A DNA stretch of 64,000 nucleotides from Calothrix membranacea FACHB-236 (GCF_014696315.1 NZ_JACJPX010000036.1:26451-90450); one strand, 5' to 3'; numbered from the stretch's first letter, positions 1-9,171 are shown. Translations and numbers: made by a program. The notes: generated by a model from the letters alone, not told the origin.

Positions 1-71
1 TAAAAAATGAACCACAACCGATTCCAGTTTTGAGTTCAGGAGAATACACTTTTACAGAAGAATGGTTATAA
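1..71 (+). CDS. C-terminal end of an unidentified protein (partial)
   Basis: An open frame enters from the left edge (codons in phase with position 3) and ends at TAA 69-71. It encodes about 23 residues ending TFTEEWL. The amino-acid mix (Pro, Glu, Trp, hydroxyl residues) looks like real protein rather than AT-rich noise. The piece is too short to assign a family. The gene would lie on the same strand as the next genes. Confidence 0.5.
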   Translation, partial: KNEPQPIPVLSSGEYTFTEEWL

Positions 72-460
72 CTAAACCAATCCATTTTGGATTTTGGATT
101 GGTTTCACAAATAATCTTGCTTGCTTTAATGTTGACATGGAGCAAACAGACTTTTTAAAATTTTAAGTTGTGAATGTTCAATCCAAAATCTAAAATCTCA
201 AGAATTTTGCAGATGTCAAGCAGTCTAGTATCAATTAGCTGGATATTTGTATACAATCTGTAATAATATGGAAAAAGATTAGCTAAAGCTAGTTTTTATA
301 AGTGAATTAATCCACGGTTTGAAAGCAATTCGCTGATAAGCATAGTAGAAATATGGCGATTATTTATTCTCTGCTTTGCATTAATTTAAAGCACTAAATT
401 AATATTTAATTATTTCCGTATAGGCATAAAATAATATAATAACTGGCTGCTTATCTGCAT

Positions 461-577
461 ATAGGACTCATATTTGATTTTTGAAGTTCTCGTAGGATGC
501 TTGAGCAGCCAGAGTACGGCATCAGTGCCAACGCTTTTCGTGCTGAGATTTTTTCATAAATCAAATCGGATTCCTAT
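461..577. mobile_element. MITE-like element with imperfect terminal inverted repeats
   Basis: The left end (461-484, ATAGGACTCATATTTGATTT...) and the reverse complement of the right end (554-577, ATAGGAATCCGATTTGATTT...) match at 20 of 24 positions. They enclose about 70 bp with no coding capacity. Related termini occur at 8875-8899, 17581-17604, 18086-18109, 18634-18657 and 63905-63928, so this is a dispersed family. An AT-rich TA-type target is possible but ambiguous. Confidence 0.55.
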
Positions 578-657
578 ATATAGTTATTCGCTAATAAGTA
601 AGTTGGTAAAAATAAACCCAACTATGTTAATAAACGTAAATATTATTGAAATCCTTA

Positions 658-685
658 CCAATGACCAATGACCAATGACCAATGA
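658..685. repeat. STRR, 4 copies of CCAATGA
   Basis: Four exact tandem heptamers. Heptanucleotide STRRs are a known class of repeat in heterocystous cyanobacteria. Confidence 0.85.
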
Positions 686-750
686 CAGCCAATTATCTTT
701 AGTTTCGCCAACCTACTTAACTATCAATATCCTATTACCATTAAAAAGCC

Positions 751-1125
751 ATGCTCCAGATAGATCAAGCTGCCTTAAAAGCTCGAAATACATTACTGGC
801 GATGTTTATATTGCTTTGTATTTTAGATACTACGCTGGTGATTGCTGCACGAGATAGATGGGCTATTGGACGCATTTTACTCACAATTATAGTTATGTAC
901 TTCGTGCTACTAGGGCATAAATGGGCAAAATGGGTGATGATCAGTCTTTGTAGTTTCCTGGCTGTAATTCTAGTCACAATGGTTATTTTACTAAGTGGCA
1001 AACTTTCCCTTTTTCTCAGTATCGGAAGTTTGATTATGGCTGTTCTTAGTATCATTATCCTGATTTATATGGTCACCAGTAGAGATTTAAATTCTTACTT
1101 CGCTTGGAAAAGGCAAAATAGTTGA
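751..1125 (+). CDS. Small integral membrane protein, four predicted helices
   Basis: This is a 124-aa hydrophobic protein. Its helices fall at about residues 15-32, 43-60, 64-83 and 89-107, joined by short charged loops. The C-terminal tail is basic and probably cytoplasmic. No family motif is recognised. ATG 751 is the natural start although no clear Shine-Dalgarno precedes it. It stands alone upstream of the linker genes. The spacing of the helices favours a real gene, but its role is unknown. Confidence 0.6.
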   Translation: MLQIDQAALKARNTLLAMFILLCILDTTLVIAARDRWAIGRILLTIIVMYFVLLGHKWAKWVMISLCSFLAVILVTMVILLSGKLSLFLSIGSLIMAVLSIIILIYMVTSRDLNSYFAWKRQNS

Positions 1126-1415
1126 GAATTTAGTCAAATGGGAAATTACCAAACTCTCACTTGTGATGCAACCAGCTTCAGGTGTAACTGAAATATTAGG
1201 AATTACTCTAAATTAATTCTCCCCCTGCTCCTCTGCATCCTTCCCTACCTTGAAATAATATCAAGACAGCCACCATTAGTCTTGCGCCACGATGCTCTCC
1301 CTGAAGCAGTTTGATCTTACCTGTGTTTCTGGTGTTCTCAATCGCTATGCCATATGCAAGCGTAAAAATTTTAGATTTGAGATTTGGGATGAATTTCGTC
1401 CCTTTGAGCCATTAT

Positions 1416-1443
1416 CAATTACCAATTACCAATTACCGATTAC
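1416..1443. repeat. STRR, about 4 copies of CAATTAC
   Basis: There are three exact heptamers and a fourth with one change (CGATTAC). Confidence 0.8.
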
Positions 1444-1529
1444 CCATCCCTAAATTAAATGATGGCAATTTTTACATTCTTGGTTAAAATATCTTGGAGT
1501 CATTTTAATGACAGTCTACTGAGTTGATA

Positions 1530-1567
1530 GGCAGAGATTAGATTGTGAACATCCAATCATTTCTGCC
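1530..1567 (+). promoter_or_regulatory. Imperfect hairpin in the cpcD leader region
   Basis: GGCAGAGATTAGATTG pairs with CAATCATTTCTGCC through a 2-nt bulge and one mismatch, leaving a loop of about 7 nt. There is no U-run after it, so it is not a standard terminator. It could be a processing or stability element if transcription starts upstream. Confidence 0.3.
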
Positions 1568-1670
1568 TTAAATCAACATATAGTATCTATATACTAGTAT
1601 TTCTTTTGACCTTTAACTTATCGGTACGTGGTATTCCAAAAAACTCATATAGTAGGAGATTGAATAACTC

Positions 1671-1952
1671 ATGTTAGGTCAAACTGAACTTCATGGTGGT
1701 AGCACGCCTTCATCCAATAGCCGAGTATTCCGTTACGAAGTAGTAGGTTTACGGCAAACCTCCGAAAGCGACAACAATCAATACGACATTCGGCATAGTG
1801 GCAGCGTATTTATCAATGTCCCCTACAATCGCATGAATCAAGAAATGAAACGGATTAGCCGTCTAGGTGGTAAGATTGTCAACATTGAGCCTTTAAATGT
1901 AGCGATCGCTAATCCTAGCGCAGTACCTCACCGTGGTGGTGGTAGACGCTAA
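1671..1952 (+). CDS. cpcD: Phycobilisome rod-capping linker CpcD
   Basis: This 93-aa protein belongs to the CpcD/allophycocyanin small-linker family (PF01383). The family signatures SRVFRYEVVGLRQ (about residues 17-29), SGSVFINVPYNRMNQE and RLGGKIVNIEPL are all present. CpcD caps the distal end of the phycocyanin rod and limits its length. The C-terminus carries a short Gly/Arg extension (HRGGGRR), so the protein is slightly longer than the usual 80 or so residues. It is normally part of a cpcBACD operon. Here it stands alone, with a CpcG-like linker 286 bp downstream. AGGAG at 1653-1657 lies 13 nt before ATG and may serve as the ribosome-binding site. Confidence 0.9.
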   Translation: MLGQTELHGGSTPSSNSRVFRYEVVGLRQTSESDNNQYDIRHSGSVFINVPYNRMNQEMKRISRLGGKIVNIEPLNVAIANPSAVPHRGGGRR

Positions 1953-2238
1953 GATTGCAAAGAATTGTTGCACCAGTTTCTCTCATAATTTTCTCATTGC
2001 ATATTGATGGCGGTAGGTTTGAGAACCATGACTTTCCCCATATTCCCGGTGGTGTTGCACTTGCCAATATCAACTTTTTGAATCTCTAAACCCCTTGGGC
2101 AAGGCGTTTCAGCATTACTGAAAAAATCAATTAAGTTATGTAATGTTTATCAAACCAAATCGAATAATTCTCCCTCTTCTCCTTTATGATTATGATAACT
2201 TTGTAAGATTTCATTAAGGAAAGGGAGATTTTGTATTC

Positions 2239-2994
2239 GTGACAATTCCTCTTTTAGAATATTCCCCAATTTCTCAAAATCAGCGGGTAGCAAGTTTTGA
2301 AGTTCCTGGGGATGAACAACCAAGGACCTTCTCTACAGAAAACTTACTTTCCGCAACAGATTTAGATATTCTGATTGAAGCAGCTTATCGTCAGATCTTT
2401 TTCCATGCGTTTGCTGCTGATCGCGAACGTTTTCTAGAGTCCCAACTCCGCAGCGGTCAGATCACAGTACGTGACTTCATTCGCGGCTTGTTGCTATCTA
2501 ATACTTACAAGCGCAGTTTCTACGATCTGAACAGCAACTATCGTTTTGTTGAACAGACTGTACAACGCGTTCTAGGCCGCGATCCATACAACGAACGCGA
2601 AAAGATTGCTTGGTCAATTGTTGTAGCAACAAAGGGTATTCAAGGTTTTGTTGATGACCTACTCAACTCTGATGAGTACCTCCAAGCCTATGGGTATGAC
2701 ACCGTACCTTACCAACGTCGTCGGGTACTACCTGGTCGTGTAGCAGGTGAACTACCTTTCAACATCAAGTCTCCTCGCTACGATTCATACCATCGTGCTA
2801 AGTTGGGCTTCCCCCAAATCATTTGGCAAACTACCGTTCGTGGCTTTACCCCTCAAGAGAGGAAGCCTACAGCTGGTAATCCTGCCCTCTTCCTTGATAT
2901 GGCAAGAAGTATCAACGCTACAGGTAACGCACCTCAGCAGATCTCAGTACAAAATATTGATATCGAGAGAAGTGTTCCTTATCGCCGTAAATAA
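2239..2994 (+). CDS. cpcG: Phycobilisome rod-core linker, CpcG family
   Basis: A 251-aa protein with the Pfam 00427 linker domain at about residues 15-150, including [37 protein letters not shown] and [15 protein letters not shown]. The N-terminus [15 protein letters not shown] is typical of CpcG rod-core linkers, which attach phycocyanin rods to the allophycocyanin core. The C-terminal third ends in a basic tail and has no hydrophobic anchor, so it is not the thylakoid-bound CpcL type. The start is GTG 2239, supported by the purine run AAGGAAAGGGAGA at 2216-2228. The [12 protein letters not shown] segment differs from the CpcG sequences I remember, so this may be a divergent paralogue. Confidence 0.85.
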   Translation: MTIPLLEYSPISQNQRVASFEVPGDEQPRTFSTENLLSATDLDILIEAAYRQIFFHAFAADRERFLESQLRSGQITVRDFIRGLLLSNTYKRSFYDLNSNYRFVEQTVQRVLGRDPYNEREKIAWSIVVATKGIQGFVDDLLNSDEYLQAYGYDTVPYQRRRVLPGRVAGELPFNIKSPRYDSYHRAKLGFPQIIWQTTVRGFTPQERKPTAGNPALFLDMARSINATGNAPQQISVQNIDIERSVPYRRK

Positions 2995-3196
2995 GTTGAA
3001 ATAACAACTTAACCATAGCGTGTGTTGTATTTATATAAAGATACGTCTGTCGTACTTTATAGAAATATGGCATACGCTCTTCTAGTTTTAATAAAATAAA
3101 AGATAAAAAACGGGCTACTTAATAGTATTCTTATACTCAAAATTCAAAACTTAGCACTCTATATATACTTTTAAATTTGGAATTTTGAATTCACAT

Positions 3197-3616
3197 TCAA
3201 GCACATTCATTATTCTCTTCACTAAATCCTAACTCTAGGAGAGCCTTGCGGATTTTGGCTTTAGAAGGACGAACTTTAGGAACTGCTAATCGCATCTCTC
3301 TAGCAGTCTCAAATAGATCTCGCATTAAGATATCCAAGGAAGTATCATCTGCATCTTCCGGTAGCTTCTCAATTCTGGCCTCGTATGCTAGCGTATACAG
3401 TTCCAAGTGATGTTTCCCCATCACTCTAGCAAGTTTCCGCAAAGTTTCAGGCGTAGGACAAGTTCCCTTAAAGCAAGCACCTCTGAGTCGAGGTTGAGGA
3501 ACACCAGACAAATCCGCCAGACGGTTCATACTGATACCCTGTTCTTCCAAATATTGGAGAATGAATCGTCCTAGGGGGGAGCAATCTTCAGCTTTTATTT
3601 GCAACCTTGCTGGCAT
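3197..3616 (-). CDS. XRE-type helix-turn-helix protein
   Basis: A 139-aa protein with a Cro/CI-type fold at about residues 13-70: GRFILQYLEEQGISMNRLAD, then LSGVPQPRLRG as turn and recognition helix, then PTPETLRKLARVMG. The C-terminal half is charged and helical and may dimerise. Its targets are unknown. It is transcribed toward cpcG (convergent), and the 202 bp between them show no strong terminator. ATG 3614-3616 is the clear start. Confidence 0.7.
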   Translation of the reverse strand: MPARLQIKAEDCSPLGRFILQYLEEQGISMNRLADLSGVPQPRLRGACFKGTCPTPETLRKLARVMGKHHLELYTLAYEARIEKLPEDADDTSLDILMRDLFETAREMRLAVPKVRPSKAKIRKALLELGFSEENNECA

Positions 3617-3909
3617 TGTTCGGTGTCAAGAAAATCCAAATATATACAATATAGCGGACTCCCAAGGATAAAGCATAATATGGCATACAAACCATAAACG
3701 GAACGGTTGACTTCTCTCGTCCCTAATCCCTAGGCTCTAGCCTTTATGGCCATGTATCATGTCTGCATCTGTGCAAAAACCTGAAAACTCTGTCCCCCCT
3801 GCTAATAGACCTTTGCTACCTCATTTGCTACGAGTCGGGAAACCCGCCTAACGCGCTGGCTCCCCTTGCAGTCTTAGTTACAAGTATTTAACCTGAAATG
3901 ATTAATACG
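3617..3909. other. Intergenic region with dispersed-repeat debris
   Basis: No gene is seen. Positions about 3830-3872 (GGGAAACCCGCC ... CTGGCTCCCCTTG) resemble the GC-rich palindromic repeat fragments found at 25510-25585 and 40295-40340. Confidence 0.4.
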
Positions 3910-4197
3910 TTAATCTTGAGACTCTTCAGAAATAGATTCTGAATCAGTTTCAGAGTTAGCTTTGACATCAATTTTAGGTTTAACTGGTCTAGGGCCACGC
4001 ACTAAAGCAGGATTAACCGGTGGCTTACCTTCATCCTTAAAAGATCCTTTTTTTCCTTTACCAGATGAGCGATTACCGCTTGGTTTTGATTTTTGAGGAT
4101 TAGACTCTGTAGGGGTCACAGAATCCAAATTTTCAGAATTATTGTCAGTATTTGCTTGGGCCTGACGTTCTGATTTCTTAATTGGGCGTTCTACCAT
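3910..4197 (-). CDS. Small disordered basic/acidic hypothetical protein
   Basis: A 95-aa protein of low complexity: a Ser/Asn/Pro/Lys-rich N-terminal two-thirds, GKGKKGSFKDEGKPPVNPAL in the centre, then an acidic Ser/Glu tail. It has no signal peptide or helix-rich core and is probably intrinsically disordered. The central motif looks conserved-protein-like rather than random. ATG 4195-4197 is the only good start. It lies downstream of the TrbI-like gene on the same strand but 313 bp away. Function unknown. Confidence 0.55.
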   Translation of the reverse strand: MVERPIKKSERQAQANTDNNSENLDSVTPTESNPQKSKPSGNRSSGKGKKGSFKDEGKPPVNPALVRGPRPVKPKIDVKANSETDSESISEESQD

Positions 4198-4510
4198 TGT
4201 TGATTTTTGTAAAGGTATTTTTATGATACCTCAGTTTGGAGACGATCTATTTATTGAGTATGCTTTTTATCATTACACTCAATGCATTTACGTAATTTAA
4301 AAAACATAAGATTACTATTTACTAAATTTTTGCCTATTGCAATTGGAAGAAATAATGCGATCGCCTACAACAAAATTTTTGATTTATCTTTACCTGAGAT
4401 AACTAAAAAATTGTTGACTGCTCAATTAAAAATGCAAATTTTCTTCAGCCAAAACACATGTGACTTTGGCAATGGAATTTTAGCAATTTCTTGTGGACTT
4501 GGCACCGTGA
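4198..4510. other. Intergenic, no gene seen
   Basis: This AT-rich stretch separates two minus-strand genes. A plus-strand frame (4282-4524) overlaps the end of the TrbI-like gene and has no coding signature. It probably contains the promoter of the 95-aa gene. Confidence 0.4.
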
Positions 4511-6103
4511 CTAAAATTGTATAGGTTGATTGACATAGATTTCAATTGCTGTCCCTGCAGGTAAAAACCAAACGTTAGTTCGTTGGCTCATTTGGGAAAT
4601 GGCTTGCTGATTACGTTGCACAATTTGAGGAACTACAGTGTTGATCCCACCTTCTAAAATTCCCGCAAAGATGTTGCGTTGAGGATTAGTATTGCTAACG
4701 ATTGTACCACCAGCAGTTGTAGTAACAACTTGAGATTCAGTACGGTTAGCTAACTCTGCTGCTTTACCAAAACCACCTAAAACAAATAATCCTAGATCCA
4801 TACTGGCAATCGATGACCCTTTATTAGGAAATTGATTAGCGATTAAGGGTTTACCTTGGGGAGCGCGAATGATTAGCGCATTTTCTGGTAGACTTCTTTC
4901 TGTGATTTGACCTTGATTTGACAAAATTATTTTGCCTACCTTTAGCTGTATCAAACCTTGCTCAGAAATAGAGCTAACTTCAGTTAATAATTCAGTATTT
5001 GCTGGAAGAGCGATCGCACCATCTACAGCTTTTAATGGTTCTTTCAAACGTGCTACAAATATATTGCTATTATCGCTATCTTTTGATTTCGCCGTTTCTC
5101 CAAATATAGCTGTTGCTAAAACACCTTTGACATGACTTCCAATTGCTACAGATTTCGGACTTTGTTGTAATCTTTGACCTACTCTAGAAGTTGGCTGTAA
5201 TGCTTGTTCAGGCTGGTTATTACTTGTTTGTTGTTCTTCTTGGTTATTATTTTCTTCTGCTACATTTTTTATATTCGGATTAGATTTATTAGCAGCAGAG
5301 ACTTGTCCATAACTACCCAACTTTGCCAACCTTTCCCAATCTTGGAGTGGGTTTGGTGTAGCTATGGGAGTTACATTTACTAATGGTGGTGCTAATGGTT
5401 GAGTTTGTGGTTGGCTAATTATTGGTTGGGGTAATAATGGGGATTGCGGAACAGGTTGTTGAGGATTAGAATATCTAACTATGCGCTCACCTGTAACTGT
5501 TGTAGGTACGTAAAATGTAGACCTCGGTGTTGGTATTCTTGTTACCAATGTTTGTCTAGATTGAGAATTATCTGGCTGTGAATTTTGTGTAACTGCTCTG
5601 ATTCTGCCACTTCTTAACTGTTGTTGTGCTGATTTTACAGCTACAGCTTGTTCAGTTAAAGCTAATTTCGTTTTTAAAGTCTCTACTGTTTCTGCTAAAC
5701 TTTCTTCTCTAGAGTTTGGGTTTACTGATGGTTTGATTTCTGGAGAAACAATATTCCTTGTTGGCTTTTGATTATTACTACTCATCAATTGTGATAAGAA
5801 CCCGCCAGCAAATAAAACTATAACTAAAGTACCAGTACCGACCAAGCCTAATTTAGCAAAGGGATTTGATGACAGTGATTGTTCAGTTTTCTCTTCTGTT
5901 GGTTGAGATGGTAGTGGCTCAGGGTTAGTCGATGATTCTAATAATTCCTCTTCCTCAGCAGATATTGACTCTACTTCTAAACCCACTAATTGAGCCATTC
6001 GTAATTCCCAATCATCAGATTCTACAGCTAATGGATAGTTATCAGATTTGGTATTAGCTAAATTTTTTGATGAAGTATCGGAAGAAATTAAATTCTGAGT
6101 CAT
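4511..6103 (-). CDS. TrbI/VirB10-like membrane protein
   Basis: A 530-aa protein. The acidic cytoplasmic N-terminus (1-80) is followed by one transmembrane segment at about 86-106, a long Pro/Gln/Asn-rich linker (about 110-310) and a C-terminal beta-rich domain. That domain (about 320-530) includes IGSHVKGVLATAIF and the terminal VWFLPAGTAIEIYVNQPI. This order matches VirB10/TrbI proteins, which in type IV secretion bridge inner and outer membranes. No other conjugation gene is nearby, so it is a stand-alone cyanobacterial homologue and not part of a visible secretion operon. Role unknown; envelope-spanning is inferred. Confidence 0.7.
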   Translation of the reverse strand: MTQNLISSDTSSKNLANTKSDNYPLAVESDDWELRMAQLVGLEVESISAEEEELLESSTNPEPLPSQPTEEKTEQSLSSNPFAKLGLVGTGTLVIVLFAGGFLSQLMSSNNQKPTRNIVSPEIKPSVNPNSREESLAETVETLKTKLALTEQAVAVKSAQQQLRSGRIRAVTQNSQPDNSQSRQTLVTRIPTPRSTFYVPTTVTGERIVRYSNPQQPVPQSPLLPQPIISQPQTQPLAPPLVNVTPIATPNPLQDWERLAKLGSYGQVSAANKSNPNIKNVAEENNNQEEQQTSNNQPEQALQPTSRVGQRLQQSPKSVAIGSHVKGVLATAIFGETAKSKDSDNSNIFVARLKEPLKAVDGAIALPANTELLTEVSSISEQGLIQLKVGKIILSNQGQITERSLPENALIIRAPQGKPLIANQFPNKGSSIASMDLGLFVLGGFGKAAELANRTESQVVTTTAGGTIVSNTNPQRNIFAGILEGGINTVVPQIVQRNQQAISQMSQRTNVWFLPAGTAIEIYVNQPIQF

Positions 6104-6697
6104 ATTATCAATCGAGTAATTTAAATTTTAAAGAGATTGTTAGCTGTTTAATTAAATATTTAACCACTTTTAATTTAGTTTTAAGCAATTGAGCCACTAC
6201 TAATGGTCATGCAATCAAATAGCTAATAGTGAAGTTGTCTAAATACCTATTATACTATTTGTAAAATTGGCTTTCTAACTATAATTTGCTCACTAAGCCT
6301 ACTACGGTAGTTAAAAATTCATTAATTGCTAATCTCTGCTCTGCGCTTTACACTGGAATCTAGCTAACCTATGAATCCAGAAAAATCTCTGAAATGCAAA
6401 TTGCTAAGTTAGTTATGATCACTATCCTCATTAATAACAACTATATCAAATATTTGCCATAATTAGTTAATGCAATTTGAGCAATTGTTGCGTTTTGTTG
6501 CTATACATTGCAACAAATATTAAGCTTAAATTTTTATCAAAAATCAGAATTAATATTTTTATTTATAGTAAGTATTAATTAATTTGTCTGTAGTTAATTT
6601 AAAAAAATATACTTGATTAAATATTCTGGTTTACAGCAGTGTGCAACCAAATTATTGACACAACTAGAGAAATATAAAAATTCTTCTCTTTCCTTCC

Positions 6698-6717
6698 GCC
6701 TCAAAACCAGTCAATTT
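6698..6717. repeat. 20-bp repeat shared with 21411-21430
   Basis: The sequence GCCTCAAAACCAGTCAATTT occurs exactly at both sites. The flanks are also partly alike (an ACCTnATGCA block follows in both), which suggests two decayed copies of one element. Confidence 0.6.
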
Positions 6718-6838
6718 CTACCTCATGCAATTGAAAAACACTGTATACTACTTCATGTTTTATATCTGCTTAAACTAAAAATACCTACCTATAGTTAGCA
6801 ATACACTTATTAATATTACTTACTTCAGTAAGGTTTAG

Positions 6839-6867
6839 CTCCTCGAATTTGTATAAAATTCGAGGAG
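6839..6867. terminator. Strong inverted repeat, possible bidirectional terminator
   Basis: CTCCTCGAATTT (6839-6850) pairs perfectly with AAATTCGAGGAG (6856-6867) around a 5-nt loop. No long T-run follows on either strand, so termination is uncertain. It lies 179 bp past the end of the PhoX-like gene. Confidence 0.45.
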
Positions 6868-7045
6868 ATGGGCAGCTACTTTTAGCCTGAATCTAACTTT
6901 TTGTATGACTCAATTAACTGCGTCAATTAAGTGTGTTTTTAGGGTAAAGCAACTGGCATTATTTTATTTTTGCAAACATCCAAAAGAAAAATTTAGCTTC
7001 AAGCTTTAACAAGGCTTGTTCAAAACTAAAGTTGTAACAAATACT

Positions 7046-8419
7046 TTATGCTCGTTTTCTATTCCAAGGGCCCCAAATAGCACAAGTAATTCCAGGCGAT
7101 TGGATATTAACAAACATTGTACGGCCATCAGGTGAGAAGCAAGCCCCAGCAAATTCACTACCGTTAATAGCATTTGCAGCAAAGCGATATAGTTCACCCT
7201 TTTGGTTAACGCCGATCACGTATTCAGTATTGCTACCGTCTTCACATAAAAAGATATCCCCAAATGGTGCCACAGTAATGTTATCGGGGAAATTTAGTAT
7301 GTTCTCTTCAGGAGACTCAACAACTAGGGTGAGAGTATCTTTTTTAGGATCGTAAGCAAAAACTTGCCCTTGCCCTGCATTACCACCATTGGTACAGGTA
7401 AAGTAGATCAAGCCGTTGCCAAACCAAGCACCTTCACCGCGAGAGAAGATGGCTGCACCCTTACTTTGACCTTGAGCACGTACGGAAGTTTGACCGATAC
7501 CAGGATCGACATTATCTATTTGTACCCATTTAACAGGTAGGGGCTGGTTTTTATATTGAATGAAATTTGTTCGAGTGTTAACTGGAGAAGGCCTTCCAGG
7601 AATGTCTAGAACTAGCGCTTCCAGCACTCCTGCACCACGATTCTGGAGGTCTCCATATTGAGTAGGACGAATATTCGGACGGAAGCGATAGAAGCAGCTA
7701 TTACCCTCGTCTTCAGTTTGATAAATATATCCAGTATCCGGATCAACAGCGATCGCTTCATGATTAAAGCGACCCATTGCTACAAGAGGAACTGGATCAG
7801 CAACTGCAATTTCTGCTGTTGCGGGAACTTCAAAGTTGTAACCATGACGTTTAGCCGCAATAGTCAGGGTTTCTTCACAACTAATCCAAGAACCCCAAGG
7901 TGTTGGCCCCCCAGCACAGTTACGAATAGTTCCTGCTAGAGAAACAAAATGCTTTCTCACCCGACGGTCAGGGCCCACAACAATCGTTGTTGTTCCTCCT
8001 CCTATCTGGTCATACAGCCGAGATGCAAATAGTCCATTGGAATTACTAGGATTTAGCTCGTGATTTCGCACCAGAATTGTGGTGTTGTTAGGGCCAACAA
8101 AGGCAGCCATACCGTCATGTCCACCTCTAACTATTGTCCCATCATCCATAGATTGGCCTGTACAGGATATTGCAGTGTAGTTAAAACCAGGAGGAAGTTC
8201 TAATAGGGGTGTGGTGCCTAAGTCAATTCCTCCAATCATAAAACCAGCAAGTTCATCTGCATTTTCAGGTAGCTTTGCTTCTAGGGGCCCATAGCCAATT
8301 CCGTTAGCAACTTGACCCTTGGCTGCTCTTGCATACAAGGCTTCTAAAGGAGAAAGCATCGTCACACCAACAGCACTCGCACCAGCCAACTTAAAGAAGT
8401 TACGTCTTGATAAGCTCAT
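7046..8419 (-). CDS. PhoX-like (DUF839) Tat-exported phosphatase-family protein
   Basis: A 457-aa protein. The N-terminus SLSRRNFFKLAGASAVG is a twin-arginine export signal, so the folded protein should reach the periplasm. The mature part is a DUF839/PhoX-type beta-propeller with NHELNPS, CEETL, GRFNHEAIAV and YQTEDEG. In PhoX enzymes such acidic and His residues bind Ca and Fe and hydrolyse phosphomonoesters. I chose ATG 8417-8419; a frame extending to 8428 needs a TTG start. No Pho box was identified. Substrate is uncertain because many cyanobacterial DUF839 proteins are uncharacterised. Confidence 0.8.
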   Translation of the reverse strand: MSLSRRNFFKLAGASAVGVTMLSPLEALYARAAKGQVANGIGYGPLEAKLPENADELAGFMIGGIDLGTTPLLELPPGFNYTAISCTGQSMDDGTIVRGGHDGMAAFVGPNNTTILVRNHELNPSNSNGLFASRLYDQIGGGTTTIVVGPDRRVRKHFVSLAGTIRNCAGGPTPWGSWISCEETLTIAAKRHGYNFEVPATAEIAVADPVPLVAMGRFNHEAIAVDPDTGYIYQTEDEGNSCFYRFRPNIRPTQYGDLQNRGAGVLEALVLDIPGRPSPVNTRTNFIQYKNQPLPVKWVQIDNVDPGIGQTSVRAQGQSKGAAIFSRGEGAWFGNGLIYFTCTNGGNAGQGQVFAYDPKKDTLTLVVESPEENILNFPDNITVAPFGDIFLCEDGSNTEYVIGVNQKGELYRFAANAINGSEFAGACFSPDGRTMFVNIQSPGITCAIWGPWNRKRA

Positions 8420-8874
8420 TAGAAACAATTCAGCCCAATGTCAGTGATTTAAAAAATAAAAATTGTTTTTTAATAAATAAATAAGGCTTGGTTAAGATTG
8501 GGTATGAAGATTCCTCAGATGCCCATCCTGTCAATACTCTTTGGTTAAGAATAAAAAGCGAAGAATACAAAATGCTCGCCGCAGTCAACTGACCCGCAGC
8601 GATCGCAATCTTCGTAAATTCATCATCAAACGCAGATATCATTGGCAACAAATGCCACAACGGTCAAAAACCTGGAATTTCTGACTCGTACCCCCAGATA
8701 CTCACGAATCGTCTAAAAATTCTTGACCTTATGTACGTGCTATAGCTGCAAGAGTATTTAAATTTTGGCTCTAAAAATAAAAGGTGTCTTGAACTTCTAT
8801 CTTTGAGAAAAATATCTTCAGCAAGGAAAAGATGCGAGAAAGCAGACCATAAGTGAATAAATCTATACCTAGCA

Positions 8875-8899
8875 TCACAAAATCAAATAGGAATCTTAT
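8875..8899. repeat. Solo terminus of the ATAGGA(A/T)TCC repeat family
   Basis: The reverse complement reads ATAAGATTCCTATTTGATTT and closely matches the termini at 461, 18086 and 63905. No partner terminus is obvious nearby. Confidence 0.45.
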
Positions 8900-9032
8900 A
8901 TCTATCTAAAGGATGATATTCATGATTTTTTGACTTTTGCAATATATTTCATAATTATGCATTTCAAAAAAAGCGATAATGAATTTTGCAATAATTTTTT
9001 GGCAGCCTCTATCACATCTAAATTTATCAAAA

Positions 9033-9053
9033 AAAGGGGTGACAACCCCCTTT
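9033..9053 (-). terminator. Intrinsic-terminator-like hairpin, minus orientation
   Basis: AAAGGGG (9033-9039) pairs with CCCCTTT (9047-9053). Read on the minus strand the stem runs straight into seven T residues (complement of A 9029-9035). On the plus strand no T-run follows. No minus-strand gene ends here, so the signal is an orphan. Confidence 0.45.
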
Positions 9054-9171
9054 GCAAAAAACAAAATCAGATATAGAGATTAGTCCGCTGATTAACAGTA
9101 ATATCTCGACTGTTAGTAGGGGTGTAATGGGGGCAATTTATCAGGAAGCAATTATACCAAAGGAGGTTGAG

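Larger units (their letters stand above)
72..750. other. Intergenic region with a MITE-like element and an STRR
   Basis: I see no convincing gene here. Short frames at 474-671 and 675-857 run through repeat DNA and have no ribosome-binding site. The region holds a 117-bp inverted-repeat element (461-577) and a short heptanucleotide array (658-685). Confidence 0.6.
1126..1670. other. Intergenic leader upstream of cpcD
   Basis: No gene is seen. It contains an STRR (1416-1443) and a hairpin (1530-1567) on the cpcD side. The segment 1580-1670 is AT-rich and probably carries the promoter and 5' leader of the linker genes. Confidence 0.5.
6104..7045. other. Long AT-rich intergenic region
   Basis: About 940 bp without a credible gene. 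A 61-codon frame at 6613-6798 starts with TTG-type codons in repeat-like DNA and is rejected. The region contains a strong inverted repeat (6839-6867) and a 20-bp block (6698-6717) repeated exactly at 21411-21430. Confidence 0.5.
8420..9171. other. Intergenic between PhoX-like gene and 148-aa gene
   Basis: A 76-codon minus-strand frame (8430-8660) ends just before the PhoX-like start but shows no conserved features, and I do not call it. The region carries a MITE terminus (8875-8899) and a hairpin at 9033-9053. Confidence 0.45.

Noticed and set aside
474..857. Two overlapping short frames (65 and 60 aa)
   Set aside because: They run through the MITE and STRR and have no supporting signals; the 751 gene in another frame is better.
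4282..4524. 80-aa plus-strand frame
   Set aside because: It overlaps the end of the TrbI-like gene and has no coding signature or ribosome-binding site.
6613..6798. 61-aa frame in the 6.1-7.0 kb gap
   Set aside because: It lies on a repeat-like segment duplicated at 21.4 kb, where no frame is kept.
8430..8660. 76-aa minus-strand frame upstream of the PhoX-like gene
   Set aside because: It has low-complexity hydrophobic/AT-driven composition with no motif and no good start; it may be leader DNA.
9052..9171. N-terminal extension of the 148-aa protein
   Set aside because: It needs a TTG start overlapping a hairpin, whereas ATG 9172 has a strong AAAGGAGG.
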